Assembly: GCA_024195585.1 (NCBI GenBank)
Contig: SWBL01000224.1
Coordinates: 22,298 to 86,297 of the forward strand
From: Aureobasidium sp. EXF-3400
Taxonomy: Eukaryota; Ascomycota; Dothideomycetes; Dothideales; Saccotheciaceae
Reading direction: 5' to 3'
DNA length: 64,000 nucleotides
Part shown: positions 43,829 to 54,842 of the stretch, piece by piece
Position numbering within the stretch: the first letter of the stretch is position 1
Layout: the number at the start of each line of letters is the position of its first letter
Notes under the pieces: model-generated
Databases searched by the model: none
The model's input: only the letters and a program-made list of their open reading frames with translations
Told to the model about the DNA's origin: nothing
Made by a program: the position numbers and the translations under genes

Positions 43829-46123
43829 TCAGCAGAACCCAAACATGGACAAGTCTTGATCCATGAAGTAGTAAGCGTCATCTTGATATCCAGGACCGTC
43901 GGCCATGACTCCAGGCACGGGTTGCGCTTGCGCATAAAAGCCACCTTCCATCAAGCCAGGTAACTCTCCTTGAGCATTCATCAATGGAAACAGATCCGCC
44001 ATCAGTGCCGGTCGTGTGTATAATGACGGGTCGATATTGACAGATTCTAGAGGGCTGGCAGTGCCGATATCATTGGCAGGAGCTACAAGACCAATGTCTT
44101 GATCTTGGATGGTCCCTTCCGCACCACCTACTTGTTGACCAATCGTGCCGAACAGTCTGGTGACGTTGCTGCGGCGTGACTCCAAAGATTTCTCGCTTCG
44201 TTGACGGATGTACGTTTTTGTGGCATCTTGCAAATATGTGATTATCTGCGCATAACGAGCAGCATGAGGATCCCATTGCGCAAAGTGGTCGAGGATTTTT
44301 ATTCCTTGTTCCAAGCCATCTTCGAGAGGGAGGAACTTATCTTGGTCGGCAAAGGTGGCAGCTCCGAGGACTAGAGAGGCATTGCAGACAGAGTTGATGA
44401 TAAAGGGAAGTCTGTGTGGAAGCGAAGAGAATTGCATGAGCGTCGATGCGATGTTGAGACTTCTCAGAGACGAGTCCACACATGCGTCTGCATATGTCTT
44501 GATTGATGGTTGTTCCACTTGGTCGTTCGTCACCAGGTTCTGGCCGGCCCTACTCATGTCTCTGATGATCTGGAATCTCAGGAAAGGTCGGGTGAGTAAA
44601 ATGATGGACCAGTGATAAGCGCTGATGATGTGACTAGCAGCCAGAGCCTTGGTCAACGACTCCGGATCGTCCTCACTCGAGTCGAGGCTTGCCAACTGTA
44701 ATGAGTCTGGCAAATCGCTGGTCCAGTCTCTGTACTGGCTTGATATCGAGTCGGCAAGGCGTGTAGAAACTGCCTTCTTCATGTAGACATCAATGACGAT
44801 ACGCTCGAAGATGTTGCACAGAGCAAGCACCTTAGTTGAGAAGGGGTCTGTGGATGTCGCTTGTGCTACTTCCTCAGTAACATTCTTGTCTCTATCCATC
44901 GATAAATCGGATGTGGCTGGTGGTCTGCCAAGCGATGCGCTGAGGAATACGTCCAGCACGCGAACACTCTTCCAGATTCGTCGTCTTGCACCTGCTTCTG
45001 TTTCATCGAAAAGCGTGTGGGTGCTACTCTTGTGCATGCCTAGAGCAAACGCGGCTCTGACAGCAATGCCAAATTGCATGAAAGCTGCATTCCTTCGACA
45101 TGCGCCTAGCATGTACATTGTGATACAAAGATAAGCTTGTATGGTTAGGAGGCTTGGTGCGTCAGTGAGGGTCATGACAGCCATATACCGGCCACGATTG
45201 AAGTATTTCTCAGCAAGTGTTTGATCATCATCTGTCGACGACACTTGTGCACCGATGGCGAGTACCATATAGAAGATGGCAGACTTGAGATCATTATCAC
45301 GAGCCTTGTCGACTACCCATTGATCCAGATAGCGAAAGTAGGTAGGTGCATCGAATATTTCAATGAGTCCGCTAGTTGCATGAAGATAATGCCGAGATAA
45401 TCGCTTGCAATCCTCAGGATCCAATTGCAAGGGCGACATCTCGGGCATTTGCATAGCGGTTTGTGGTGTTGGCTCGATGATCTGATGGCGTGAAGGGTCG
45501 TTCGTGAAGTCACACTCACCGATGGCAGACAGGACCATACGCCTGACGCTCTGTACGAAAGACAGACTAGCAGAGTCGCCGACGTACATGAACTTGCCAT
45601 GCATGTCGCGCAGTAACCTCGCCGACCTAGGTACAGGTGCCACAGACTCGGGTCGAGAGTGAGGTTCTACATTGGCCCTCGCACCCCGCTCGTCGACACT
45701 GGCATTCAAGATACGATCGATAGCCATCTCGGCCTGACTTGTATCGCTCAGATTTGCAGACAAGGTGATACTGACTGGCGAAGGATCGGAAGGGGCACCC
45801 AGACTCGCGATAGCTGTCGGACCGCCATTGTTCGGCTGCTGGGGTAGCGGCCCGCCGCTCACAGCACGGTTCCTCGAGGCGTTGACCGAAGGAGAGGTCT
45901 GACTGACACTTGCAGGACTTGAGTTGTTATTGGCGATGTGATTCCGGGGACCCCTCAGCAACCTGGCAGGGGTTTCGGAAAATTGGCATTCGGATTCCTT
46001 TCGTCGTCGGATGCAGATGCTGCACGGTCGGTTGCCATCGCATCTTTCCTTTCTGCGCTTGCAATTGTCGCAGGCTTGGGCGATGCGACGTCTTTTGTCA
46101 GGTGCGACTATCGGTCGAGGCAT
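43829..46123 (-). CDS. Zn2Cys6 transcription factor
   Basis: 764 residues from an ATG at 46123, single exon. The cluster near the N-terminus reads QACDNCKRRKERCDGNRPCS followed by ICIRRRKESEC, giving C-X2-C-X6-C-X5-C-X2-C-X8-C exactly. A Ser/Asn/Pro-rich linker follows, then a fungal-specific regulator domain (GRYMAVMTLTDAPSLLTIQA, AFMQFGIAVRAAFALGMHKS, RRRIWKSVRVLDVFLSASLG with RPP after it). The acidic C-terminus (DDAYYFMDQDLSMFGFC) may be an activation region. It is divergent from the hydroxyquinol dioxygenase across a 1.04-kb shared promoter that contains a CGG-N12-CCG inverted repeat, so it is a good candidate for the pathway-specific regulator of that locus. No inducer can be named. Confidence 0.92.
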   Translation of the reverse strand: MPRPIVAPDKRRRIAQACDNCKRRKERCDGNRPCSICIRRRKESECQFSETPARLLRGPRNHIANNNSSPASVSQTSPSVNASRNRAVSGGPLPQQPNNGGPTAIASLGAPSDPSPVSITLSANLSDTSQAEMAIDRILNASVDERGARANVEPHSRPESVAPVPRSARLLRDMHGKFMYVGDSASLSFVQSVRRMVLSAIGECDFTNDPSRHQIIEPTPQTAMQMPEMSPLQLDPEDCKRLSRHYLHATSGLIEIFDAPTYFRYLDQWVVDKARDNDLKSAIFYMVLAIGAQVSSTDDDQTLAEKYFNRGRYMAVMTLTDAPSLLTIQAYLCITMYMLGACRRNAAFMQFGIAVRAAFALGMHKSSTHTLFDETEAGARRRIWKSVRVLDVFLSASLGRPPATSDLSMDRDKNVTEEVAQATSTDPFSTKVLALCNIFERIVIDVYMKKAVSTRLADSISSQYRDWTSDLPDSLQLASLDSSEDDPESLTKALAASHIISAYHWSIILLTRPFLRFQIIRDMSRAGQNLVTNDQVEQPSIKTYADACVDSSLRSLNIASTLMQFSSLPHRLPFIINSVCNASLVLGAATFADQDKFLPLEDGLEQGIKILDHFAQWDPHAARYAQIITYLQDATKTYIRQRSEKSLESRRSNVTRLFGTIGQQVGGAEGTIQDQDIGLVAPANDIGTASPLESVNIDPSLYTRPALMADLFPLMNAQGELPGLMEGGFYAQAQPVPGVMADGPGYQDDAYYFMDQDLSMFGFC

Positions 46124-47167
46124 TGTATCTCCTCTGCCTTCGAGTTCAAGCACTCAAAGAGCTCTTTCTCCAAACAGAAACGAGAAAGAAGTTTAATGCA
46201 ATGAGATGCTTCGGAAGGTGCAAACACAAAGTGCGTGTCTCACCCCCGCTTGTCGTTGACTCGAGTAAAGTGGAGGGCTTGAGCGTCATCAGCAAATCTT
46301 GACCGACATCCGGTTGCCAAGACATGCATACACCACGTCAACACCAGACGAACATCGATCTCATGTGTTGGGCTATCTGCACATCTAGATTGTTCATTTT
46401 AGAAGCGATTGGCATCTTCCTCACAGTAGTGTATGTCGATTGACAGACGTTAGTCAAGAATCAGTGGCAGCTTGGAAACATTCACTGGTATCCATGCGTG
46501 CTTCGTTGACGTTTGGGAAACAGCCCGCTCAAAATCGATCGAAACTTATATCTCGGTACCTGTTAATTGCATACACAGGAGATTCATGCATGTGAGAGAA
46601 TGTATCATATAAGTCCCTTTGTCAAGTCTGACCACTCCTGTTGCTCGTCGACTGCTTTTGATCTCGATTGAGCTTGTCGGAGGTATCACCCTGCTACGTA
46701 GGCCCTGCAGATTGAAGCTCCGCCAATCGCACAGGTGCAATTACTAACCAGCGTCACGATGCTCGTTCAGTACAACGAAACCATCCATCTCCATGAATCA
46801 ATCGTGGCTGTTGCCTATATGACATGCCCTGCAAAGAGATGAGAACGATCCCCGGAAGTCACCCCACACAAGTCAGGTCTAATCGGATGTAGGTTGAACG
46901 ATTCGTGCGGAAGGAAACGCTTCCGAGAGCCAAACCACACTATCCGATGCTAACAAGCTTGACGCATTGCCCCGCAAAAGAGGGCGGAAGTGGCCCTATA
47001 TGGAGCCCAACATAAGAATCACGCGAGCCCCTCATATGCCTTTGCAAACCTCAACATAATATCAGCGCACTCAGGACTGAAAGCCCGGCTTGGTAAGCAT
47101 AACCCGCGACTGTCAGCACAAACCCCGCACTTCGCCCAAAACATAGCAAGAACTTGCCCCTCCAATC
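46124..47167. other. Bidirectional promoter of the regulator/dioxygenase pair
   Basis: About 1 kb between two divergently transcribed genes. Besides the inverted repeat at 46908-46925 I see no gene. A TATA-like TATATGG lies near 46998. Confidence 0.6.
46908..46925. promoter_or_regulatory. CGGAAG-N6-CTTCCG inverted repeat, putative Zn2Cys6 operator
   Basis: Perfect 6-bp inverted arms with CGG and CCG at the ends and 12 bp between the triplets, about 243 bp upstream of the dioxygenase ATG and 785 bp from the regulator ATG. Paired CGG/CCG triplets are the usual recognition sequence of dimeric Zn2Cys6 proteins. Binding is inferred. Confidence 0.5.
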
Positions 47168-48143
47168 ATGTCGGCAACCACAAACACCAATAAACCACTG
47201 GAGCCAGAAGACACTCTCAATGGCGCCGGTCGATATGATCCAAACTTCACAAACCATGTCATTTCCTCCATCGGTCCTGGCACAGACCCCCGCCTTCGCA
47301 AAGTCATGACCTCTCTGATCAAGCACGTCCACGACTTTGCCCGTGAAGTCGATCTCACAGTAGACGAATGGATGGCCGGCGTAGACATGATCAACCGCGC
47401 CGGCCAAATGTCTACCGACCGCCGCAACGAAGGCCAACTTCTCTGCGATGTCATTGGTCTGGAAAGCCTGGTCGATGAAATCACCTTCAAAGCTGCTGCA
47501 GATGCCAAAGACGCAGTTACCCAGAGTGCAATTTTGGGTCCGTTTTTCCGCCATGATGCGCCGTTGCGAAAGATGGGTGATACTATCTCTTTCGATACGC
47601 CTAAGGATGCAGAGGTTGCGTATATGCATGGCGTGGTATACGATGCCGTGACCAAGAAACCTGTAGAAGGAGCGGAGATTGACATCTGGCAAGCCTCCAC
47701 CAACGGACTATACGAGCAACAGGATCCTGCACAGCAAGAACACAACCTGCGTGGAAAGTTCAGGACCGGCAAGGAGGGAAGTTATGGCTTTTATTGCATT
47801 CGACCTACTCCCTACCCGGTCCCTGACGACGGACCTGCAGGAGAATTGTTGAAGAAGCTGGACAGACATCCCTTTAGACCTGCGCATATCCATTTGATAG
47901 TAAGTGTTTGCCCTGTTTTTGCGTTAGATTCTTCTTGACGCTAACGTGGACGAATTGCAGGTCATCAGACAGGGTTATAAACCAATCACAACCCAAATCT
48001 TCGACGCAGAATCCAAGTACCTGGACAACGATTCAGTCTTCGCTGTCAAGGATTCTTTGGTCGTAAAGTTTGAGTCTCGACAAGGAGATGAGCAAGCAGG
48101 ACTGGAATTGAAGTACGACATTTTGCTTGGACCTACTGAGTAG
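47168..48143 (+). CDS. Hydroxyquinol 1,2-dioxygenase (intradiol)
   Basis: Non-haem Fe(III) enzyme that opens the ring of hydroxyquinol to maleylacetate. 304 residues; exons 47168-47899 and 47961-48143, phase 0 intron of 61 bp. The N-terminal helical dioxygenase domain (DPRLRKVMTSLIKHVHDF...) is followed by the catalytic beta sandwich: AILGPFFRHDAPLRKMGDTI, IWQASTNGLYEQQDP (Tyr182 ligand), GSYGFYCIRPTPYPVPDDGP (Tyr206) and RHPFRPAHIHLIV (His240, His242). All four iron ligands are present. FRHDAP and the PYPVPDDGPAGELL stretch resemble the hydroxyquinol group more than plain catechol dioxygenases; catechol activity cannot be excluded. Tail to tail with the MFS transporter, 127 bp apart. Confidence 0.92.
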
Positions 48144-48270
48144 AAGCAATCTTTAGGAAAGCGAATTGAGTATTTCAAAGGTACCTCATGTAGAAATGTC
48201 ACGTCGTAGCCGGTTTTTTGTTCTAAGTTTCCTTCCCATAATGACCATCATTAATCAATTTTTGCATCTT

Positions 48271-49872
48271 CTAATAGAACCATCTGAACTCATCAGCAGC
48301 AGGTCCATCGCCCAATTTCTCCGTAGGCACATCAGCAGCCCTAAGATTGACACCTTGCGCTCTGTCACGACGACGGTTGTCGTAGATCATCCACGAACCA
48401 AGCAAAAGAGTCAACACAATACCAGTGCCACCAAACGCAGCAGTGGTGACAAGAGCAGTCATGTACTTTGGCGCTTGCTGTGGCAGGAAGATGTTTGACG
48501 CCAAAACACCCATGATGTTGGCCATTGGCACGGCAATGGAGGTCAATACGGCTCTCTTGTTTTCGTCTGCGATGTTGTTGCAGTACCACACGTCGAGAAG
48601 AACTGAAGGAGCTGATGTTCCCCAGGTCATCATGAAGGTAGCGAAGTAAGCCACATTCAACGAATGGTTGACGTCAATGGCTGAATAGATGATGAAACCA
48701 CAGAAGGTGAAGAGGAATCCAAGAGCGATGAAGGGGAATCTCCAACGAGTCAGATCGGAAGAGAAGCCCAGAACGAGCAACATGACTGCGCCGGTGATGT
48801 TGGGAGCGACGGTGTATAGATTGGTCTTAACAGTGTCATATTTCTGTCGTACTTGTCAGTAATTGGCTACACGAACGCCAGAGATCAGGTTGAACTTACC
48901 AATCGCGCCACAATTTGAGGGAGGAAGAGCTGGACACCCTGCAAAGGTACACCCAAGCAAATCTCAATAAGCAAGAACATCCAGGTGGTAGGATGCTTGA
49001 AGATGGTGAGAGCTCTGCCTAACTTGAACTCCTCGTTGACGACAGACGAACTATCAACCTGGATACGATGGATGGCAATCTCCTTCTCCTCAGGTGTCAA
49101 AAAGCGGGCGTCAGCAGCGGAGCGAGGCAGGAACCAGAAAGCGATGCAAGAAACAATCATGGTGGCGGATCCCTCGATGACAAACAGGTAGCGCCAATTT
49201 GCGAGAGCACCGCCGTGGATATGGAAGACACCAAAGGAGATAAGACCAGAGAAGGCGCCAGCGATTGACTGTGCGGCATAGAAAATGGCGAGCCTGCGGG
49301 CTAGTTCGCCTCTACGGTAGAACCTGTCATAATGTCAGCATCTTTGCTTGAACCCTTCAAAGGCTCGAAGTGACCTACATGGTTTGATAGTAGATGACGA
49401 GAGGGAAGAAAGCACTCTCGCACATGCCCAAGAACCAGCGAATGGCCATCAACCCGGCAAAGTTGTGCACGGCAACGATAAGAAGCGTGCAAGTGCCAAA
49501 ACCAAACATCATGCACGGCAAGACTCTACTAGGGCCATACTTCTTTCCCAAAGCAGCGAGGAAGGGTGCAGTAAGCACGTAAGGCACGTAGAAGATTGAC
49601 AAGATGAGGTTGTATTGGTGACCGTGAAGTTTGAGATCCTTGGCGAGACCAGCGGTTTTGGCATTGCCCATGTTTGACTTGTCTAGAGAGTTGAACAGAT
49701 ACATGACGGCAAGAAGAGGCAGTAGATGCAAGTCTAGCTTCCAAACTACTGCTCTTTCCTTCTTGGCGTCAAGAGAGGTGATGAAGCCAGTCTGTGTGAT
49801 AGAGACATTGTCCTTGGTGATGCTGTCTATAGACTTTCTCTCTTCCGGTTCGCCGTAGTGTCTGGACTCCAT
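48271..49872 (-). CDS. MFS transporter, anion:cation symporter (ACS/Dal5-like) family
   Basis: 496 residues; exons 49379-49872, 48900-49323 and 48271-48843; introns of 55 and 56 bp. The first helix region has LLPLLAVMYLFNSLDKSNMGNAKT followed by AGLAKDL, the signature of Dal5/allantoate-type ACS permeases, which import organic anions. Twelve hydrophobic segments can be counted across the exons; the motif RWFLGMCESAFFP is in helix 5. The C-terminus is basic then polar (NRRRDRAQGVNLRAADV). The ATG at 49872 follows the last upstream stop. Its position beside the dioxygenase and regulator suggests uptake of an aromatic acid or breakdown product; the substrate is inference. Confidence 0.92.
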
Positions 49873-50874
49873 GACTGGCAAGATGTGATTATATCAGGTT
49901 GAGATAGAATAGCATTGCTGTGAATGAGCAGCGTATGCTCCTTTTGAGCTCCATCCTTATACGACGCTGTTATCTCGCTTTTAAATTCGTTCCGAGATCT
50001 TGCACATGTTGGCTGCAGAAAGAGTTCTCAACTGCAACATTGTGGTGATAAGAGAACAAAAGCAGCAAATGATGTGCATACGATAAGATCCGATGCCGGC
50101 TTTTGACGGGGTCTGCTGGCAAGACTGGATAGCGATACGGGGTAGGTAGACAACTGTCATAACCACACCTGATAGCGTCCTAGAGACTTCGCCGTTCGGT
50201 CTGTCAGCTTCGCATGCTCCTCAGGATACAATGTTGATATCGCTGCGGAAGTGCTCAGGAAAAAGTCTCTTTGACAGTTATCATCGAGTAAAGTTTCTTT
50301 TGAGTTGGCCGTCGGGAAAGCTGATCCTTCTCTTGGCTATCCTTTTTAGCCGACGAAGGAATCGACTTCGAAGCCCCCCACAACCCCATCTCCTTGATGC
50401 ATCAAACTTTGTTCACTGCGGAGAAGCATGGAACGACAACATACATGTCGATATAAATTTTTGAAGCTCGATGCAGCCCAACGAACCATACCACCCCTTT
50501 CCGTGAGGCGGTGTGCATTGCTCAAGATGGCAGTCCTTACCAATTTCTAGGTCACCATGGCGTCTCCATTTCCTTGTCACTTCATCCTTGCGATCGATAC
50601 CGAAAGCACCTCTGATCCATTATAGGTAGTCGGCAAGGATCAGCATGAAGACCAGAACCGAGCCGTCGACAAATTTGACAATATCAAATCTGACTGTACA
50701 TATAGGAACCAAGACAGAGAGGAAGGCAGGATCAGAATATTAGGATCTCAGAGGCGAAAGACTTGAACACAGAACAAAAAAAGAAAGAGATAGGAATAGA
50801 GATGTGGCAAGTTGAGGCTCGCAAAAGAAGAAGAAAAGAAGAAGAAATCAATCTACACTCAAATTTGTCAGTTC
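49873..50874. other. Intergenic region
   Basis: Upstream of the MFS gene. A purine-rich GAA-type run lies at about 50823-50850. No gene supported. Confidence 0.6.
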
Positions 50875-51585
50875 TCAGTCACCACTAAGCACAAATACCT
50901 CTTCAGCACCCTCCTCATCAACCAACTGTCTTTCAACAAGCCTGATATAACACGATTTGGTTCGATCCACACGTTCCCAGGCCAACCGAGCCCAGCCCAC
51001 CGGACACTTGCTATCTGAGATCTTTAGGACTATCGAAGAACCAGAAGCACTCTGCACCTGGGCTGTGAATCTCCTGTAGTCCCTGATATAGCCCATCCAA
51101 TACTGTTTGCCGTCCTGCAGGCCCGACGAGCAGAGTTTCTGCCGTTTTCCTGTCTCTAGCTGTTGATACTGGCAGGCGGAAGTGATGAGAAGCGAGGCCC
51201 TGTCTTGCCACTCGGGTTGATGGGAATTCCGACATTTTTGGTCGTCTGTTTCGATGCGTTTTGTCGTGACAGAGGCGTACGTTGCACAATCCTCAGAATC
51301 TTTTAGAATGCTTGCCAGTGCCCGATGCTGTTCGCGGGGCATACGAATGCATCCAGAAGCATCCTCGAATGATGGCCATGCCACCACAAGCTTTTCCCGC
51401 TGGTCCACTCCTGTCCAGTAGATCTTCTTGAGGATGTATTCTGTGACGGCATCAAGTGCATCTTGCTCGGGGCTCTCAGTCAAGCCGTTCATATGCATTG
51501 AGATATTGGCATGTCGCTTCCACATACGCGAAGCCATGCAAGGAAGGAAGGCTTGGTCACGCGCCCATGCCTGAATGGGTTTCAT
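50875..51585 (-). CDS. Hypothetical protein, 236 aa
   Basis: Single-exon frame with an ATG at 51585. No recognised family, signal peptide or membrane helix. The protein is rich in Trp, Gln, Arg and Cys (AWARDQAFLPCMASRMWKRH, QYWMGYIRDYRRF) and ends with an acidic stretch (DEEGAEEVFVLSGD). It could be a secreted-type or lineage-specific protein that has lost its leader, or a chance frame; length and an even amino-acid mix favour a real gene. It sits beside the decaying genes at 52.6-56 kb. Confidence 0.45.
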   Translation of the reverse strand: MKPIQAWARDQAFLPCMASRMWKRHANISMHMNGLTESPEQDALDAVTEYILKKIYWTGVDQREKLVVAWPSFEDASGCIRMPREQHRALASILKDSEDCATYASVTTKRIETDDQKCRNSHQPEWQDRASLLITSACQYQQLETGKRQKLCSSGLQDGKQYWMGYIRDYRRFTAQVQSASGSSIVLKISDSKCPVGWARLAWERVDRTKSCYIRLVERQLVDEEGAEEVFVLSGD

Positions 51586-52650
51586 TGCATGATTCCTTTT
51601 TGAGAAACGTCAAGCACATATATGATATTCTGCGAGCCGATCGAACGTCGCAAGTAGTTTGCACGATAGCATGTGAACTAAGACGTACAGCTTACAACTT
51701 TTCGATTATGCTGAACAAAGAGTTACCCTTGACTTGAGATCCATACCATGACATATTGGTGTGCTCGTGGTATCTGTGGGTTATGAAAAATGAAGGCGCT
51801 TAATCTGCAAGCCAGCACCACGGCCTCATTACTGACGTCTAGCTGCAGAAAGTCGCATCGAAGTGCCGACTCCGCCTTGCATATGCAATGCAGCCGACAT
51901 CTCTCCATGAGGAGGATGCATCTCCAGTTAAACTGTCATCCGACTTGACTGATCCGCGGCGGTCGCCGAAGATTGGGCTCCATCGCTGTAGCAGCCATCT
52001 CTCGCTCGATGATTGAACGCAAAAGAGAAACTCCCTCTTCGATTCTCGAGAGAGATCCCAGGTATCATCCCCGCCGTACCGACAATGGATTATAGTACAA
52101 TGAGGATATGCGTTCTTCCACGATACAGAGTTGATGTGCCGACGACTCTCAGCACTTCCTCTGCGACTTGAATCGCGAGCCTTATGTGCTTTTCATCCGG
52201 CTTTGCGATGTTCGGGCTGCTTCTGAAAACACGAGATAGGCTGCATCTTACAGCGCCTTGAAATCGTGATCTTGAGTCTTGATCAACATCGGGGCCCATG
52301 TTAGGTATTAAGATGCTGTGTTCAGTGGTTGAGCAATTAGTGGAAGAATGATGGGCAGTCAGTCATTAGTATGGAAGCACAGTTGCCATACTCTAAGAAA
52401 GGGTCGTTGCCCTGACCTTTAGCAAATAGAGGCACAAAGGGCTCTTGACCGCTTATTTGCCCTATTTGCCTCTCTCGATACCCAGGCGTGGAGGAGGACA
52501 GAAGATACAGGCTGATATGAAAGATCATAGTAGTATAGACCGCCACTCTACAAAAGCGATGCGGCAGACAACTATGGTAATTGCCCTATGGTAGATCAGA
52601 CACCTGGAAACATGATTTTATGGCTACTCAAGCTTGAACAACTACGTATG
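51586..52650. other. Intergenic region
   Basis: About 1 kb without a convincing gene on either strand. Confidence 0.6.
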
Positions 52651-54318
52651 CTACACCATTTTGTGCATCCGAACGACCAAAGCCCTCGATGCATCCGCTG
52701 TTTGACCAAGGTACCATAATGAATGTCGCCAAAAGTTGTCCATCATCCTAAGAGTGCGACCAAAGTGGGCTCGCCTGGGAAAATAGCAAGCCATGCACCT
52801 GCCGCTTTCGCTTCCTCCCTTGAACCGCCGAGGATTGTCTCAAGCAGAGTCTTCGAACACCTTGCGTAGCTCAGCCACACTTTCCTAGGGAGAATGGTCA
52901 CGCTCACTTTGCTGGAAGGTAGGAGGATAGTCGCACTTGCTCTACTAGAAAGAGGGAGAGCGGTCACCCTCACTAGTATCGGCCGTTGGGCTTGTGGCGG
53001 AGGTTGCTTTGTTCGAAGGAGTCGGTGATGAGGAGCCGCGAGCCGTCGAATTGGAAGGGCTGAGCTCAGCGCAGGAAGCTGGTATCATAAAGGCAGGTGC
53101 ATTGTGAAAAGCTCCAGCCGACAATGAGCAGCGAGGGGAAGAGTGTGAGCGGAAAGTATCAGGGCAGCAGGTACGAGCTTTCTTCTTGGGAGTCAGAGAA
53201 AGAGATAGTGCACGATCGCTCCTTACACTTCTAGTGGTTTTGACTTGTGCACGCAGAGAAGGTGATCCGGGGATCCTTGATACTGGGAGTAGTGGTCTTG
53301 AATTAACAGTTACATAAAGGGTGCAGTTGCACAAGGATTGATATCGTCGTCATCATCTCGTGGACTAATGTAGAAACGAGCAGTCTTGGTAGGCGAATCA
53401 TCGATTTTGACAGTGTATCCACGCTCCGACTAGAGCTTGCTGTACTCCTGTTGCTACGAGAAGTGCTCAATTGATGGGGTGGGTCTATAAGGAGTCGTTC
53501 GCGATATGGCGACTTGGATGTGGTCTGAGGCTCGGAATGAACATCGTGGCGGATGGGCTTGGGTGTCGACGATTCGGCGTTCGATCTCGATGGGGGGCGT
53601 CGCGGCCGAGCTTGGAGGCTGACTTCACAGCTGCTCCTTCTGAGTTAGTCAGTTGGTCGATTCTATGCTCGTGGGGCTGGTTCGTAGAGGTACCTACCTT
53701 GACTGTCGTCTCACGTGCGTCAAGATACATTTGCTCATCTCTGTCAATGTCGTCGGTATCGCTGTCGTTGATCGAGAGAACCTCAAAGCGCTCTATCTCT
53801 TCGTCGACAATTTCATAGTCCTCATCATCGTCATCGTGCTCATCGACTTCTTCCTCTTCATCGACTTCATTTTCCTCCTCGTCCTCTTCGGCATGCGGGT
53901 CGTACTCGTCGTACCACGAGTCGGGCTTTGCTTCGAGCTAGAGCCTTTCAAGCTGGTTGAGCCCCATGCGAATTTCCGCCAGCTTTGTCTTCATATCCCA
54001 GTCCTTAGCCCCACGCTCATGGTAGTGTGAACGCATCATTCGTCAAATGAAATCAGCAGTGGTGCGATACACCTCTGCGGCTTCCCAGTCTTCGGTCACT
54101 GAGCACAAGAACATGTTGGTCCTGGCTTGGTAATAAAGAGGAAGGTTGCTCTCTTTTAGCAAGAGTTTTGCTTGCTCGATGGCCGATGCGAAGATGGGGT
54201 TTTTGAATAGCCCGTCATAGTCTTTACGAGGAGCGGCGACAAGATCTCGATATATCTGCATGGTTGCCTCGAAGGCGGCAGCGAAATCGTCGTACGTGAC
54301 TAGCTTGATGCCTTCCAT
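52651..54318 (-). pseudogene. Decayed acidic-protein gene with multiple in-frame stops
   Basis: An ATG at 54318 opens MEGIKLVTYDDFAAAFEATM and continues as protein-like sequence through TGA at 54043-54045 and TAG at 53938-53940 in one frame. After the second stop comes a strongly acidic stretch (HAEEDEEENEVDEEEEVD) and DSDTDDIDRDEQMYLD. A clean 58-bp intron (53640-53697, CTAAC branch) then leads, in phase, to KEQL, TGA, SQPPSSAATPP, and further to TAG codons at about 53454-53456 and 53430-53432, before RGYTVKIDDSPTKTARFY. A more distal part in another frame (RSPSF, two TAGs, PTFQQSERDHSP, TAG, ESVAELRKVFEDSA, TGA, DNPRRFKGG) ends near 52651. Intact splice sites with only substitutions suggest recent decay. 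Original function unknown. Confidence 0.6.
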
Positions 54319-54842
54319 GTTGAGTGGTGATTGTTGGTAAGGTGAAGTGAGATCCAGAAGTCAGAGATGAAAAGACAAGTGGAAGGGTGCCAACAATGGA
54401 TAAGTGAAAGGTCACTCACTACGGAATATCATGCCAAGCAGTGAGGCAAAAATGCAAGTGAAGACCAACACCACTCGACATCTTCAGGAACATGGAAACA
54501 GGATTGCGACAAAGGCGGAAACAGCATGCAACACCTTGTTGTTCCTGGTCCTATCTCCAGTCAGTCTATCTCTGCAACCACGAAAACACATTGCCTGTTT
54601 CTAGTCTTCTGTCTCTGACTCCTTGTCCTTGCTTTTCTGTTTCTGGTCCTGGCGCATCGTCTCTGGTCTTCTTTATTCAGCGTATCGTCTCTGGAAACCA
54701 CAACACAATAGTACAACTCCTACGTATCGCAACCCTTCTGTCGCCAACTCTGGCATTCATACCTGTCTTTCATCTCCTCATACACTTCTCTTATATCACC
54801 CTCATCTCTGAAGCGGAAGGACACGAGCATCGCTAAACCACC
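54319..54842. other. Intergenic region
   Basis: Divergent spacer between two decaying genes; C/T-rich near 54600-54830. Nothing else supported. Confidence 0.6.

Noticed and set aside
6882..48143. Treating the iron dehydrogenase and hydroxyquinol dioxygenase as one physical cluster
   Set aside because: They are about 39 kb apart with many housekeeping genes between; only a pathway link is reasonable.
52651..54318. Reading the TAG/TGA codons as reassigned sense codons
   Set aside because: Other genes in the window use TAG and TGA as normal stops at conserved C-termini.
52651..54318. Using the CAG-to-TAG and CGA-to-TGA pattern as proof of repeat-induced point mutation
   Set aside because: Any TAG or TGA can be derived from CAG or CGA by one C-to-T change, so the pattern alone is not informative; dinucleotide indices are needed.
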